This document shows positions 5,413 to 5,937 of a stretch of DNA of 5,937 bases, one piece after another. The DNA is taken from positions 1 through 5,937 of the forward strand of contig JAAFHH010000212.1 of the NCBI GenBank assembly GCA_013297545.1, read 5' to 3'. This stretch comes from Alphaproteobacteria bacterium. GTDB taxonomy: Bacteria > Pseudomonadota > Alphaproteobacteria > Elsterales > Elsteraceae. Position 1 is the first letter of the stretch; every line of letters starts with the position of its first letter. The notes under the pieces are model-generated. The model worked only from the letters and a program-made list of their open reading frames with translations, was not told the DNA's origin and did no database searches. Made by a program: the position numbers and the translations under genes.

Positions 5413-5937
5413 ATGACGACATCAGCTATCCTTGCACCCGGCGGATCGCCGGTGGTGCTGCCGTTTCACCCCCGCCCGCTGCCGGGCCGGTTCCTGGAAC
5501 TCGCGTCGCTCACCCTGGACAGTGGCCAGCGGTTGGATGGTGTGCGCATCGCCTACACCACACACGGTGTGCTGAACGACGCGCGCTCCAACGCCGTGCT
5601 GATCTGCCATGCGCTGACCGGTGATCAGTACGTGCTGGACACGCACCCGATCACCGGCAAGCCCGGCTGGTGGGGCACGCTGGTCGGGCCGGGCAAACCG
5701 ATCGACCCCGCCACCCACTTCATCATCTGCGCCAATGTGATCGGCGGCTGCATGGGGACGACGGGGCCGCGCGATCTCAACCCCGCGACCGGCCGGGCCT
5801 ACGGGATTGAGTTCCCGGTGGTCACCATCGCGGACATGGTGCGCGCGCAGGTGGCCTTGATTGATCACTTGGGCATCGACCAGCTGTTCGCCGTCGTCGG
5901 TGGCTCGATGGGCGGCATGCAAGTGCTGCAATGGGCG
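5413..5937 (+). CDS. metX: Homoserine O-acyltransferase MetX, N-terminal part (3' end outside window)
   Basis: These 175 codons, with no stop before the window ends, are the first half of an alpha/beta-hydrolase-fold homoserine O-acyltransferase, usually about 380 residues. The enzyme transfers an acetyl (or in some members succinyl) group to homoserine, the committed step of methionine synthesis. Landmarks are RIAYTTHGVLN (45-55), VLICHALTGDQY (62-73), WWGTLVGPGKPIDP (86-99), NVIGGCMGTTGP (108-119) and VVGGSMGGMQ (161-170) with the nucleophile Ser165. The Asp and His of the triad lie beyond the window. The ATG at 5413-5415 is the only sensible start; no in-frame GTG or TTG occurs nearby upstream, and no well-spaced ribosome-binding site is seen. 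A 169-residue open frame on the opposite strand here is its shadow. The acyl donor cannot be decided from this half. Confidence 0.93.
   Translation, partial: MTTSAILAPGGSPVVLPFHPRPLPGRFLELASLTLDSGQRLDGVRIAYTTHGVLNDARSNAVLICHALTGDQYVLDTHPITGKPGWWGTLVGPGKPIDPATHFIICANVIGGCMGTTGPRDLNPATGRAYGIEFPVVTIADMVRAQVALIDHLGIDQLFAVVGGSMGGMQVLQWA

Noticed and set aside
5422..5931. 169-residue open frame on the minus strand
   Set aside because: It is antisense to metX, whose protein shows clear family motifs; the frame is open because of GC-rich codon use.
1..5937. Mobile elements, CRISPR arrays, tRNA or rRNA genes, prophage parts
   Set aside because: No transposase motif, regularly spaced repeats, terminal inverted repeats or RNA gene signatures were seen; coding is nearly continuous with housekeeping-type genes.

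Overview
The window is a GC-rich, densely coded bacterial chromosome segment. The gene set points to an alphaproteobacterium, probably near the Rhodospirillales. It has a chorismate mutase with a long C-terminal half next to hisC and tyrA, with metX divergent, and the end of a Bug/TctC-type solute-binding protein. The order assignment is inference from gene content and protein style. I see no mobile element, rRNA, tRNA or CRISPR array.

Layout, left to right: (1) 2-430, plus strand, the 3' part of a tripartite-tricarboxylate-transporter (Bug/TctC) binding protein, cut by the window edge. (2) 432-5262, minus strand, a tight five-gene cluster. In transcription order it holds a chorismate mutase with a degenerate prephenate-dehydratase/ACT-like tail (4402-5262), a HisC-family aminotransferase (3301-4383), prephenate dehydrogenase TyrA (2432-3304), a secreted cysteine-rich protein with a formylglycine-generating-enzyme-like fold (1656-2435), and a double GNAT acetyltransferase (432-1646). 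Junctions in the same order are an 18-base gap, an ATGA overlap, a GTGA overlap and a 9-base gap, so one polycistronic message is likely. (3) 5263-5412, a divergent control region. (4) 5413-5937, plus strand, the 5' part of metX, running off the right edge.

The first three operon genes form a tyrosine/phenylalanine branch: chorismate to prephenate (mutase), prephenate to 4-hydroxyphenylpyruvate (TyrA), and transamination to tyrosine by the HisC homologue, which may also serve histidine synthesis. The last two genes have no obvious link to aromatic synthesis. MetX, transcribed the other way, starts methionine synthesis by acylating homoserine.

The core is ordinary biosynthesis. The points worth a second look are the eroded P-protein-like mutase, the 16-cysteine FGE-like protein that lacks one of the two catalytic cysteines, the GNAT fusion, the uncertain mutase start with a palindrome in the probable promoter, and the one-base convergent junction at 430/432.
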